A stretch of DNA of 10,761 nucleotides from Phoronis pallida (Eukaryota; Phoronida; Phoronidae). The position numbers and the translations under genes were made by a program. Below, in pieces: positions 1 through 7,921 of the stretch. Within the stretch, counting starts at the first letter, position 1; every line of letters starts with the position of its first letter. Under the pieces are notes generated by a model that worked only from the letters and a program-made list of their open reading frames with translations, was not told the origin of the DNA and ran no database searches. The stretch is taken from NCBI GenBank assembly GCA_028565715.1, contig JAOXYC010227015.1, positions 1 through 10,761 of the forward strand, given 5' to 3'.

Positions 1-198
1 GGACTGTCAGTGGCGGTTCATGGACAGGACTGTCAGTGGCGGTTCATGGACATTGACTGCCAGTGGCGGTTCATGGACAGGACTGTAAGTGGCGGTTCAT
101 GGACTGGACTGTCAGTGGCGGTTCATGGACATTGAATGTCAGTGGCGATTCATGGACAGAACTGTCTGTGGCGGTTCATGGACAGGACTGTCAGTGGC
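1..198. repeat. 26/27-bp minisatellite, about 7.5 copies
   Basis: Direct tandem copies share the core TGTCAGTGGCGGTTCATGG. Copy boundaries are 1-26, 27-52, 53-79, 80-105, 106-131, 132-158, 159-184 and a partial copy from 185 to 198. The array runs off the left edge, so its full size is unknown. Copies 3 and 6 are 27 bp long and begin TTGA instead of GGA, giving a three-copy higher-order period of 79 bp. It lies in the P450 intron that follows exon 3. Confidence 0.95.
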
Positions 199-300
199 TT
201 ATAAGTCAGTATAAAAATTTGCTGGAAACTGGCTGCAGAGTTTCGCATCGTGTGATTTCGACACATGTCGACGCAAGGGCCAAGGCGTTAAGATACATAC

Positions 301-470
301 ATGTATGTCAAATGCCTGCGCATTTTTTTCCTCCAAATGATTCAGCATTGTTTCAATTTCTTCTAAAATTTTGGATTCGAAGAACATTTTCCCCAACCCA
401 AAATCCTTGAGATTAGAAAGTGCGAATCGTCGATGTTCCTTCCACACCTGGCCTTGGGCAAATAACAGTC
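301..470 (-). CDS. P450 exon 3 (helix C region)
   Basis: The exon is flanked by acceptor TCATTTTCAG (ending at 471) and donor GTATGT (starting at 300). It is 170 nt long, entering in phase 1 and leaving in phase 0. It encodes residues 116-172, beginning GLLFAQGQVWKEHRRFAL, which includes the WxxxR motif, and ending in FDIH. Exon 4 is not visible in 1-300. Confidence 0.92.
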
Positions 471-2692
471 CTGAAAATGATAAAGTATTTTCAATGAGAA
501 TAAAATGAGTCAAAAAGAAATGTCATAAGACAACTCTGCTAAGTCACGCCTCCCCCATGCCTATGGAAGGACATTCCCTTCATATTAAAAGAAACGCCTA
601 AGTCGCTTTAAAATGAGCGCGGTGCTTTCATAATCACCGCAATGAATCCACAATCACCGTGGTGATACTGCAAACCGGAACAAAACCACCGCGGGATTCC
701 ATTATCACCGCAGTCATTTTACAAACCCGGACACTAATCACTGCGGTGCTTGTTAAAATCACCGCTTTTATTTGAAAACGGCCGCGTTGATTTTGAAAAG
801 GACCGCGATGATTTTGAGAAGCACTGCGGGGATTTCGAAAATGACCGAGCTGATTTTGACAAGCACCTCGGTGATTTTGTTTTTAAAACAACTCGGCGAT
901 TCTTCTGATGTGAAGTAAATCTTCTTCCACAGGAATCGCATTCCATACTATGGAAGATTAGTAGGGGCTTTTGATCGAGTTGGCGTGTTTCGCTGATACA
1001 CTAACACTCTTTTAAGAGAGATTAAAATCATCAGTTAGCACTTTTATATTGTACATGGCATTAGTACTGCATAAGTTGCCAAACTCAAGCTAAAGCATAA
1101 TGAAGCCTGAGCACGTCTTCCTCAACGTTGCTCAACACCGTTTAATATACATTCGTTTAATTCAGATGGGAACATGGAGGTGAGTCGGCACGAAGTACAA
1201 TACATTCCTGTTTCTAAAAAATTGACGATTTTAATCGTCACATTTAAAAATGCTAAAAGACTACACACATGCTGCATGTGCCATAGAACGTTACTTTCAT
1301 GGAGGTTGAAAAATCGAGACTTACCCAAATGTTCTGATATTTTATTTGAAACAAAGTTGTGCGGCCTTCCTTCAAATGCCTGCAGTGAGAATGCTTCCTT
1401 GATCGACTCGTACGAGTTGAGAACGAACACTCGTTGCGTTCCAAAATAGATAGTGTAAACGTCACCATAATGCTTTCCTGCAAATGAGCGACTGGAGATT
1501 AGTGATCGTATTAATTTTGTTAAACTATAGATTAAGAGGATTCTATGCCTTGTTGAAAATGTAATAAGATTTTCAAATTTTCGTGAAAAATCGTCAATTC
1601 AATCCTTTTTGAAGTTAAAAATCATAATTTATATATGGTCTCGGTCAACAGTTCTCTGCCTCATTTCGTACGCTATGGCTAGCTGGGGTATTTATCGGAA
1701 TCTTGGCAAACCCCAGTTTTGAGTTTGAATTAAATCATGAAACCATTTTTCAAGTGGAGGTCTGTGATTTATCTGTTCAATAAACTCGATTTTGAAAGAA
1801 TCAACTTTCTACCAAATTAGATTAGCTTGCGGACACTGACTTTCACTCTTCAGTGTTGGAGATCAAAAACGGGGTAGGCTTTCAATTTCAAATATTCTAG
1901 GAAAACGAGCAGCAAACGCTATGTATTTGATTGCAGTTTTCAAGGGTTCTATGTTGCAACTTTTCGAGGCAAGTAAGTCTTGGGGTTCAGGGGGTTACCA
2001 TTTGGCAGGAATTTTGGTTTGAATTTGGCCATTTTTCGGACAAATTTTCAAGATTTTTGACCCTAGTTCATGGGTCATCCTGAGTTGAAAAATTTATTTT
2101 TTGTTAAGCATTTTGTGCATTCTGGAATCCTTCTGAAGTGGTTTCATTAAAAAAACACCATTTTTATTTCAGTGCAGTGTGTAGAGCCCCTGACAGCGCA
2201 CCAAAGATGGCCAGTTTTGTCTCGACGTAGCTGCAAAGCCTGCTAACTGTGTGACGAGACCTATAGGTCGCCAGATGAACTTGCGAGATACGGCGGTTTC
2301 AAATCGCGAGGTAGAAAACGCATTTGACGTTTTTCCAAAATTAGAGTGTGAATTGTAAAATCGTTTTTTCCGTTATTTCCGTAGAATTTAGATTTTATTT
2401 GTTAGCCTATTAGTTACTTAGGTTTCAGTAAAAGCCGAAGTGAGCCACTGCCTATAACATGTTTGTAACTTTAATAGTTAAACTGACACGGCGTCTCACC
2501 ATAACTTAAAAGAGTTTCCCGTAAGTTACCCATCCCCTTCATCGCCATCTGGTGGAAGTTTCCTAAAAGCGGTAGAGGCATTGGCCCAGGGGGTAGATCA
2601 GAGCGCCACACGGTGGACATCCAATGAAGTAACAGCAACAAGACACATGTGAACGCGAGCAAACCCAAGGACGACCATGTAAGAATGTCCAT
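301..2692 (-). CDS. Cytochrome P450, CYP2-like, exons 1-3 (5' part of gene)
   Basis: This is the N-terminal third (172 residues) of a microsomal CYP2-clan monooxygenase, a heme enzyme that oxidises small lipophilic substrates with electrons from P450 reductase at the ER membrane. Coding exons are 2692..2500, 1477..1325 and 470..301. All junctions seen are GT-AG, with phases 1, 1 and 0, and the joined frame is open. Residues 1-26 form a hydrophobic signal anchor. LPPGPMPLPLLGN at 33-45 is the proline-rich hinge. Residues 67-92 (HYGDVYTIYFG, then VFVLNSYESIKEA) match the family's first beta sheet and helix B. W125 and R129 form the helix-C WxxxR heme-propionate motif. The start at 2692 is preferred to the in-frame ATG at 2725 because its context (ACAATGG) is stronger and the anchor length is normal. 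The oxygen-binding helix I, ExxR and the heme cysteine must lie left of the window. Substrate and subfamily cannot be told. Confidence 0.93.
471..1324 (-). other. P450 intron 2
   Basis: The intron is 854 bp and runs from donor GTAAGT (1324 downward) to acceptor CAG (473-471) on the minus strand. It carries the 19-21-bp periodic repeat at about 618-880. I see no other gene in it. Confidence 0.85.
618..880. repeat. Degenerate 19-21-bp tandem repeat with CACCGCGGTG-like cores
   Basis: GC-rich cores alternate with A/T-rich linkers. From 741 the period is about 21 bp: cores such as CCGCGTTGATTTTG start at 741, 762, 782, 803, 824, 845 and 866. Upstream copies (618, 637, 657, 689, 708) are less regular. 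Many cores are variants of the palindrome CACCGCGGTG, so single strands could fold. The 21-bp period is a multiple of three and creates a heptad-repeat open frame on the minus strand, which is best read as an artefact of the repeat. Confidence 0.85.
1325..1477 (-). CDS. P450 exon 2
   Basis: The exon is 153 nt, phase 1 to phase 1, with acceptor TCATTTGCAG (ending at 1478) and donor GTAAGT (starting at 1324). It encodes residues 65-116, including HYGDVYTIYFGTQRVFVLN and EGRPHNF, the CYP2 region running from beta sheet 1 to the B-C loop. The joins to exons 1 and 3 restore SYG-K and EHLG-LLF without a break. Confidence 0.93.
1478..2499 (-). other. P450 intron 1, no gene seen
   Basis: The intron is 1022 bp, with donor GTGAGA (2499 downward) and acceptor CAG (1480-1478). 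It is AT-rich. The stretch from about 1960 to 2200 has the patchy look of an old interspersed repeat, but I cannot name it or define its ends. No coding exon is recognisable on either strand. Confidence 0.8.
2500..2692 (-). CDS. P450 exon 1 (signal anchor and proline-rich hinge)
   Basis: The exon has 193 nt of coding sequence starting at ATG 2692..2690 and ending one base into the glycine codon of SYG, followed by donor GTGAGA. It encodes the membrane anchor and LPPGPMPLPLLGN. A candidate 3' splice site (TGTTTTCAG, AG at 2702-2701) lies eight bases before the ATG, so the real exon may begin at 2700 and be joined to a non-coding leader exon further upstream. Confidence 0.92.
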
Positions 2693-2730
2693 TGTCTGAT
2701 CTGAAAACACCGAAATGTTGTACATGTATT

Positions 2731-2757
2731 TAATAATAATAATAATAATAATAATAA
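2731..2757. repeat. (AAT)n microsatellite, the SINE tail
   Basis: There are nine TAA/AAT units. Read on the minus strand this is an (ATT)n run, and it forms the 3' end of the adjoining SINE. Confidence 0.95.
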
Positions 2758-3054
2758 CACCCAGTGCTTATATAGCGCTTTTTATTCAAAGCGTTTAACA
2801 ATTCTCAATATCATTACCCAGGCTGCGGATCTGTTCACTCAAGTACAAGTACAATTTCAACTCCCCGGGGAGCATACAGAAGGCGTGCGGTATTCTCGAA
2901 AGAAATTGCGACAACATTTTCATGCTAAACACTCACCGTTGCCATCCTACCTTATTAGCCCAGTAGGAAACACTCAGTGCAATGCAACCCAGGGCACGAA
3001 CCCACGACCTTTTTTTTAAAAGGCCGGGACACTTACCACTCAGCTACAGAATTC
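2731..3054 (-). mobile_element. tRNA-derived SINE with (ATT)n tail
   Basis: On the minus strand the element starts with a tRNA-like head. The A box TAGCTGAGTGG is at 3046..3036 and the B box GGTTCGTGCCC at 3002..2992, a spacing normal for an RNA polymerase III promoter. The head is followed by a body of about 240 bp with the perfect palindrome CTCCCCGGGGAG (2861-2872) and the motif AGCGCTATATAAGCACTGGG, and then by an (ATT)9 tail. Such tails are common in SINEs mobilised by LINE reverse transcriptases. No clear target-site duplication is visible, so the insertion may be old. It lies in sense orientation 39 bp upstream of the P450 start codon. Confidence 0.8.
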
Positions 3055-3103
3055 CCATTACTGCAAGTCGTATTAGAATAATCTAATATATAAGTATGAA
3101 AAT

Positions 3104-3130
3104 GTCTGTGTGTGTGTCTGTGTGTGTGTC
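3104..3130. repeat. (TG)n-rich microsatellite
   Basis: Two short GTGTGTGTGT runs are separated by CTG. The tract sits immediately left of the GC-rich tandem array. Confidence 0.85.
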
Positions 3131-3139
3131 TTTCCGCAA

Positions 3140-3490
3140 GTTTTGACAGCGCGAAGCGCTGGAACATTCGAGGTGACTCAAAGTGACGAGGTGTGGATGT
3201 GCACGGGGTGTGCAAGTGCGAAGCACGCGCACATCCCGCACGTGCCTGCACATGCAGTTCCGCGCGCAGCGCGGAACATCGGAAAATTCGAGTTTGTTCA
3301 AGGCAAAGGGGTTAACATGTGCACAGTGTGTGCACGTGCGAAGCACGCGCACATCCCGCACGGGCAAGAGCGCACGAAGCGCAGGAAAAGTCGGTAAAAG
3401 TCGAGGTGGGTCAAGGTAACGGGGTGTGCATGTACAAAGGGACTGCACGTGCGAAGCACGCGCACACCCCGCAGCGAACGCACGCACCCT
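3140..3490. repeat. GC-rich tandem array, about 113-120-bp units, three copies
   Basis: Three diverged units carry the block TGCGAAGCACGCGCACA near 3217, 3337 and 3450, so the spacings are 120 and 113 bp. Each unit also has a second GC-rich GCGC...GCGC block (3149-3159, 3261-3273, and near 3370-3382) and a less conserved TCGAGGTGnnTCAA-type stretch. GCGAAGC heptamers occur at 3151, 3218, 3338 and 3451, each inside a short perfect inverted repeat. GC and CpG content are far above the flanks. It may be a remnant of a larger element, but its class is unknown. Confidence 0.85.
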
Positions 3491-3495
3491 GCAGC

Positions 3496-3700
3496 GGGTC
3501 AGTCAAATCACAAATTAACTAGAAATGTTGAGTACTTTGTTGAACATAACTTACTTGCATCTGAGTAAAAAAAAATCAACAAAATCTGCAAGGGGTGATT
3601 TTTTATCGGATAAAAGCTCACATATCACCCCATACCGATTTTTTTGAATTGAGGCTGACGTACACACATAATGTCATTGTCTAGTTGATTTGTTTTTTGG
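3496..3700. mobile_element. Diverged, end-truncated copy of the fold-back MITE
   Basis: This stretch matches the intact element at 10013-10367. Shared blocks include AACTAGAAAT, TGCATCTGAGTAAAAAAA, AGGGGT, TACCGATTTTTTTGAATT and CTAGTTGATTTG, in the same order and with the same inverted layout. The centre folds on GGGGTGAT (3593-3600) and ATCACCCC. The outer terminal repeats present in the other copy are missing or too diverged to see. Confidence 0.75.
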
Positions 3701-4883
3701 ATGCCAGATTGGGACAAACGAAGACAAAAAGCTAGCTGTAAAATGTTTCACTTAAATCAAACTTTTAAATATCAAAACCTGTAAAAAGTATACCCGATAG
3801 ATTCAAGTAATGACCACGAGTTTTAAACGGAACAAAAATCAATGACCAAATCATTCCGAATTTGAATAACGGTCCCAATGAAACAAACTCCGATTTTTAA
3901 AAAGATATGTACCATGATGGTTCAGAGAACGAAGGATACCATGACGACGCTATTGATTGATCTTCTATGCACTTCACAAATTCAATTCTCGCCATTTTGG
4001 AACATCTCAAAATTAATTATTTTGGGAAATTTGGACTTCTTGGGTCACACTTTTCAGGGTGTCCCATTGTGATGTACATACAAATTGAAACTTCCCGGTC
4101 TTACCTGAAAGGTTCTCAAAACAGAACTGTGGCACATGCGCAGTTATTATAGAGTCCATCACTAAAACATTTGAAATTGTCCCAAAATGATGAAAACGCA
4201 AAAACATCAAATTTCGTGCGTAGGCCCTACCCAAAAATCAATTTTATAACTGAAATTTAGCATCCGATTTGAAATTGAACCTTCAGGGTTATGCTGTCTG
4301 GTGACTGCGCCTTAGTACCATCCATCCTCAAGACGTTCAATAACAACTTACCACACCGAATCGCCGTCTAGATCAAGAAACACAATCTAAAAAAATTGAA
4401 AACTTTTTAAAATGTCAACTTACTCTGATTAGTGAGATTCAAACCAATAACACTCTTATCAGCGAATACCATAGGCTAGACAATAACCCGTCCTAGACCT
4501 ATATTCCTGAGTTGAAAAATACTCGGTGAATCCGGGCGTTAGATATCCAAAAACAACAAATCTCTTTATAACCATGCACGTTCCACAATATACAACGACT
4601 GGCCGCGAAGTATAATACTCAGAAGATAAATACACCGTGGCAAATATGACGAAATTATTTCAGAAATGACACTATGCACCGGGGTTTTTGATGATGAAAT
4701 AAAAGTCTGACGACATGGACCAACTTCAGACGAGTCGAGCGTGAACTTATTGAATAGTCCGGCAATTATCTTGAGCGTAGTGGTATTAGGCCGTGTTAAC
4801 AGGTTAAGTACGATATCTATGAAACATTACCTTAAGCAAAAAGCGAACACTCGCGAATGACTCAGAAGGGATAAATATGACGA
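3701..4883. other. Intergenic region, no gene seen
   Basis: No open frame here shows a recognisable protein. On the minus strand there is a strong splice-donor match, CAG|GTAAGA (junction 4105/4104), and a second at 4424/4423 (CAGA|GTAAGT), so P450 leader exons could lie here. I see no other named feature. Confidence 0.5.
4424..4570 (-). promoter_or_regulatory. Candidate P450 TATA box and 5'-UTR exon
   Basis: Minus-strand TATAAAGAGA at 4570..4561 lies about 140 bp upstream of a good donor (GT at 4423-4422). Splicing to the acceptor at 2702-2701 would give a short non-coding first exon, and the SINE, GC array and MITE copy would then lie inside a 1.7-kb leader intron. The motif strengths are ordinary, and other donor choices exist (4105), so this is inference only. 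Confidence 0.2.
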
Positions 4884-5000
4884 GTCCTATATTTTGACCC
4901 CGGGACTTTGACGTCTAGGATGAATAAACGGGTTTAAAACCTAGTCCTATATTTTGACATCTGAATTAGGATGAATAGCATCGTCCTCATATTTTGACAT
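4884..5000. repeat. Short imperfect direct repeats (GTCCTATATTTTGAC)
   Basis: The motif starts at 4884 and 4944 (60 bp apart) and recurs as GTCCTCATATTTTGAC at 4983. A partner motif TAGGATGAATA is at 4916 and 4967. The repeats form a small degraded cluster with no coding sense. Confidence 0.6.
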
Positions 5001-5568
5001 CATTATTTATTTAGACTCTTTGTGTTGGACGTGGTTGTTAATACTGGGGGTTAATCCAGCTGAGATGTGGCCCTATGATTGTGATGGGTTAAAAACTCAA
5101 GTCTGCAACAACACTGAATCAACCCCGGGAATCAACATTCAACAACCCTGATCAACTTCATTTCTCGAAGACGAAGTTCATTTTCCGACATTCTCCGCCC
5201 CGGGATCTCAGATTCCCGGGCTCACATTTAAGGTTTGAAAACATGCATGTACCTTTAAGTTAAAACTTGATTAGGAAAATAAATGCCTCTCACCCGGGCC
5301 TCTCATCACATTGATGTCATTTACCGCAAGGTGTCGCCTAGTTGACCTAAATTGATTGACCTAGTTTTAACAGTATCGTGGAAGTCGCATCCGATAAAAG
5401 TTACCGTACCGAATAGTTTATGTTTGGACTGCAAAATACGTCGATTTCATCCAAAGGAAGTGGCGTGGTGCATCTTAATGGTCTGGGACATATTACACTC
5501 ACTTGACTATCGGTGTAGAGGTATAAATTACTGAACTCAGCCAGAGTCAGATTGTGTAATCACCAACT
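5001..5568. other. Intergenic region left of SMIM20, no gene seen
   Basis: The stretch contains CCCGGG-rich spots, including the inverted repeat CCCGGGATCT/AGATTCCCGGG near 5202-5220. The 60-codon frame at 5352-5534 shows no recognisable protein. Nothing else can be supported. Confidence 0.5.
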
Positions 5569-5581
5569 CCAATCGGCCAAT
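5569..5581 (+). promoter_or_regulatory. Double CCAAT box upstream of SMIM20
   Basis: CCAATCGGCCAAT holds two CCAAT pentamers eight bases apart, the kind of NF-Y site common in TATA-less housekeeping promoters. It lies about 480 bp before the SMIM20 start codon and about 190 bp before the proposed leader-exon donor at 5768. That placement fits a start of transcription near 5650, but no start-site motif is visible. Confidence 0.35.
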
Positions 5582-5767
5582 GTCGCTTGCGAGACTAATA
5601 ATCTATTGGAACTGCCAGCAAAGCATGAGCTGGTCATCTTAACCACGTTTTCTTCACAACAAATGTTTTGGATATCGTTTAGATGAAAGAAAATGTGGTT
5701 ATTCTTTACAAATTTTTAAACTGTCACTAATTCGATGCAGCGCAATCATTAGCTAGCCGAACTTGAA

Positions 5768-5968
5768 GTAAGGCCTGTCGTGGTTAAAAAAATGTGTTCG
5801 AATTGCATTTTATTGTAGGCCTATTGTAAAATGTTGTAGGACTAAATAAACTCTTTGATTTTAAATCATGGCTGGAATTTATTGCATGAAAAAACAAACG
5901 TGTTCTGAACACGAACATGTACATCCAGACAATTAGTGCAAACTGAATATTTTAATGTTTTTTTCCAG
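5768..5968 (+). other. Probable 5'-UTR intron of SMIM20
   Basis: The acceptor is strong: a polypyrimidine run then TTTTTTTCCAG ending at 5968. The best upstream donor is GTAAGG at 5768-5773. Together they define a 201-bp intron ending 78 bases before the start codon. The acceptor is convincing; the donor choice is inference. Confidence 0.45.
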
Positions 5969-6046
5969 AAATACAGAACTGCAGGAGCACACCGAAGGCG
6001 GACTGAATTTATACTACACTGGGACAATATTTATTAAACCATCGAA

Positions 6047-6268
6047 ATGAGAGGAAATGTATCAAATTTTAATTGGGGCAGGGCAGGTGCGACAGGACTC
6101 GTGGTTCTTATTGGACTAGCTATGTATCCGATAGCAATTCAACCATTTTTGCACCCAGACAAATGGCAGAAAATTCAGGAAGAGTCCAGAAAAGGAATTA
6201 AGCAAGAGGATATTCAACCTGGGAATATGAAAGTGTGGAGTGACCCATTTGCCAAGAAGAGCAATTAA
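6047..6268 (+). CDS. SMIM20: SMIM20 / MITRAC7, COX1 assembly factor
   Basis: This is a 73-residue single-exon coding region for small integral membrane protein 20. In vertebrates this protein (MITRAC7) sits in the mitochondrial inner membrane and holds newly made COX1 in a late assembly intermediate of cytochrome c oxidase. One transmembrane segment spans about residues 13-33 (GATGLVVLIGLAMYPIAIQPF region, with the family's YPI). The C-terminal signature QEDIQPGNMKVWSDPF (residues 53-68) closely matches the vertebrate QEDVQPPGLKVWSDPF block. Length is near the vertebrate 67-70 residues. The start has a purine at -3 and no competing in-frame ATG. In vertebrates the tail is also processed to the peptide phoenixin, which needs a glycine after DPF; here the residue is Ala69, followed by KKSN. 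A dibasic R48-K49 precedes the peptide region. A role in COX assembly is likely; a peptide-hormone role is doubtful. Confidence 0.93.
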   Translation: MRGNVSNFNWGRAGATGLVVLIGLAMYPIAIQPFLHPDKWQKIQEESRKGIKQEDIQPGNMKVWSDPFAKKSN

Positions 6269-6296
6269 CTTTATGTTTAATGTGGTTAAGGAAAAC

Positions 6297-6302
6297 AATA
6301 AA
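6297..6302 (+). terminator. SMIM20 poly(A) signal
   Basis: A canonical AATAAA lies 28 bases after the TAA stop, giving a very short 3'-UTR. Cleavage would fall near 6315-6330. There is no genomic poly(A) run here, which speaks against a processed retrocopy. Confidence 0.7.
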
Positions 6303-6350
6303 TTCATGCACGCCACAGCTAATATTCTTCAAGGGTTAAACTTTAAATTT

Positions 6351-6655
6351 TCTTCATGGACACAACTTGACATTTCATAAGCCTACAGACTGCAGACACA
6401 GAATGATTAGCATACATACATGATGTTGAATCTAACAGAATGATGCAAGGAAAATACTTCTGGGCTGACAAATATTCATCACAGATGCCGGACATGCACT
6501 ATAATTGTCTTCATGGACATAACTTGACATTTCATAGGCCTACAGACACAGAATTAGCATATTACACAATACATAGACTAACATTATGGTGAATCTAACA
6601 TAATGATGCAAGGAAAATACTTCTGGGCTGACAAATATTCATCACAGATGACGGA
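6351..6655. repeat. Tandem duplication, about 157-bp unit, two copies
   Basis: Copy 1 starts at 6351 and copy 2 at 6508 (TCTTCATGGACAnAACTTGA in each). The left halves differ by several substitutions and indels. The right halves (6427-6487 and 6590-6650) match over 61 bases with one mismatch, including a 49-base identical run. The repeat begins about 50 bp after the SMIM20 poly(A) signal. Confidence 0.9.
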
Positions 6656-7921
6656 CGTTGTTCACATGTCTTATGTCTTTGAGAATTTATAACTACATCA
6701 TGAAATTGTGTGGATATAAATTAAAAATAAGCTCAATGCTAAAATGACTAAAATGTGCAAAAGGTTCTATACCATTACAGAATAATTAAATTACTGTACT
6801 TTCCGTATTATGTGCCCAAATCTTTATATCGACCAAGGGTCTCACTCAAAACCTTCAATGAAAATAAATTTACACAATGGTCTAAAAAATTAAAACTCAT
6901 TTGTTTGGTTCACTTGCCCATGTGTGTCCTGTGGTAATTATTCTATTGACATGGACAAAATAGTTGAAATATCAATATATATTTTCCTTTATTGTCTTGT
7001 TGACATTCTAAAAAGTACAGACAGTCTCCTGACCGATAACTTCTTTTCGACCCAGTTTAGAAAACTTCTTAATTAAAACTATGTGTGTTAGTGTATTTGA
7101 AAATTAATTAATTTACAATGTATAACATTTGTAAATTATGCAACAGTTTAAGTACATGTAGTTCATGTGTACTCACTTTCATAATGAGACATGATTGGAA
7201 GTACTTGAAATGTTTGAGTGTACAAATATGTGAGAAAGTAGTTGTAAAAAATATTTACATCACATTTAGTTGTTTCCTCAGTTAAAAAGTGGATGAAAAT
7301 GGGAGTTATTTTGTGTGCATTTGCTTTTCCAAGTGTACTCCTACGTCACCATGTCTTGCTCTGTCACCGTTTCACAAAGAGGATTTTTTTACTACAAATG
7401 TTTACATTTGAATGATAAACAACATAGATGTCAGCAAGATATAATGACTTGGGAACTCTCTAATCCTAGAGAGAGTAATTCGGGTGATCTCTGTCTACCC
7501 ATATTGGTTGAACTGACGGTCCTAAATCGCTGTTGGAATACAAACGTTAGTGAATCTTTCGAACACGTGCGTGCTATAGAAAAAAAGTTATTCCTGTGAT
7601 ATTCCGACATCTAAATAATAATACATGTAGTTTGAAGTCCAATAAACCAGTTTATTTGTAGTTTTAAGACCACATCGCTACTTACACATTTACTTTCCCC
7701 GTATATTTCAATGAGTCAAATTTGCCATCTGGATAAAGTGGTTTCCGAAAGAAGCAAATATTCAGACAAATGTAAAGATTCAATTTAAATTTAAAAAAAA
7801 AAAAAAATGTCCTCATTCATAACTTGATAACTTCAAATGGCCCAGTAGCGATGTATGACTTTAAATATTAGATTGATCCTTAGTATAACATGCGGTGAAC
7901 ACGGTTCCGGGAGATCCTATA
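6656..7921. other. AT-rich intergenic region, no gene supported
   Basis: This lies between the convergent SMIM20 and kinase genes. It contains a plus-strand AATAAA (7641-7646) and a run of 15 A (7793-7807). A 94-codon frame (7315-7599) has no recognisable motif and is not called as a gene. A distal 3'-UTR of either neighbour could extend into it. Confidence 0.5.

Noticed and set aside
1-198. CRISPR array
   Set aside because: Copies are directly abutting with no unique spacers, and the setting is a eukaryotic intron.
734-946. 70-codon minus-strand frame with a Ser/Lys heptad repeat and a CxxC start
   Set aside because: The heptads are simply the 21-bp DNA repeat read in frame, and the frame lies in a P450 intron.
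1174-1449. Plus-strand frame over P450 exon 2
   Set aside because: It is an antisense shadow of the real exon.
2992-3054. Functional tRNA gene on the minus strand
   Set aside because: A and B boxes are present, but the cloverleaf is not kept and the sequence runs into a SINE body and (ATT)n tail.
3083-3487. Cys/His-rich open frames on both strands across the GC array, suggestive of zinc binding
   Set aside because: The 120-bp unit is a multiple of three, so repeated peptides appear automatically in several frames on both strands. No start context or splice support is seen.
2079-4521. A 16-base match (TCCTGAGTTGAAAAAT) shared by 2079 and 4506 regions as a repeat pair
   Set aside because: The flanks do not align beyond the short match, so it may be chance or an old repeat remnant too small to call.
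6047-6302. SMIM20 as a processed retrocopy, since the whole coding region is in one exon
   Set aside because: There is a strong splice acceptor upstream, no poly(A) run after the signal, and an intact, well-kept frame.
7315-7599. 94-codon plus-strand open frame as a possible gene
   Set aside because: It has no recognisable domain, signal peptide or splice context, lies in AT-rich intergenic DNA, and its length is not unusual for chance. It may be part of a transcript's 3'-UTR.
7793-7807. A15 run as the tail of a retroposed gene
   Set aside because: No related coding sequence or target duplication can be seen next to it. A simple mononucleotide run is sufficient.
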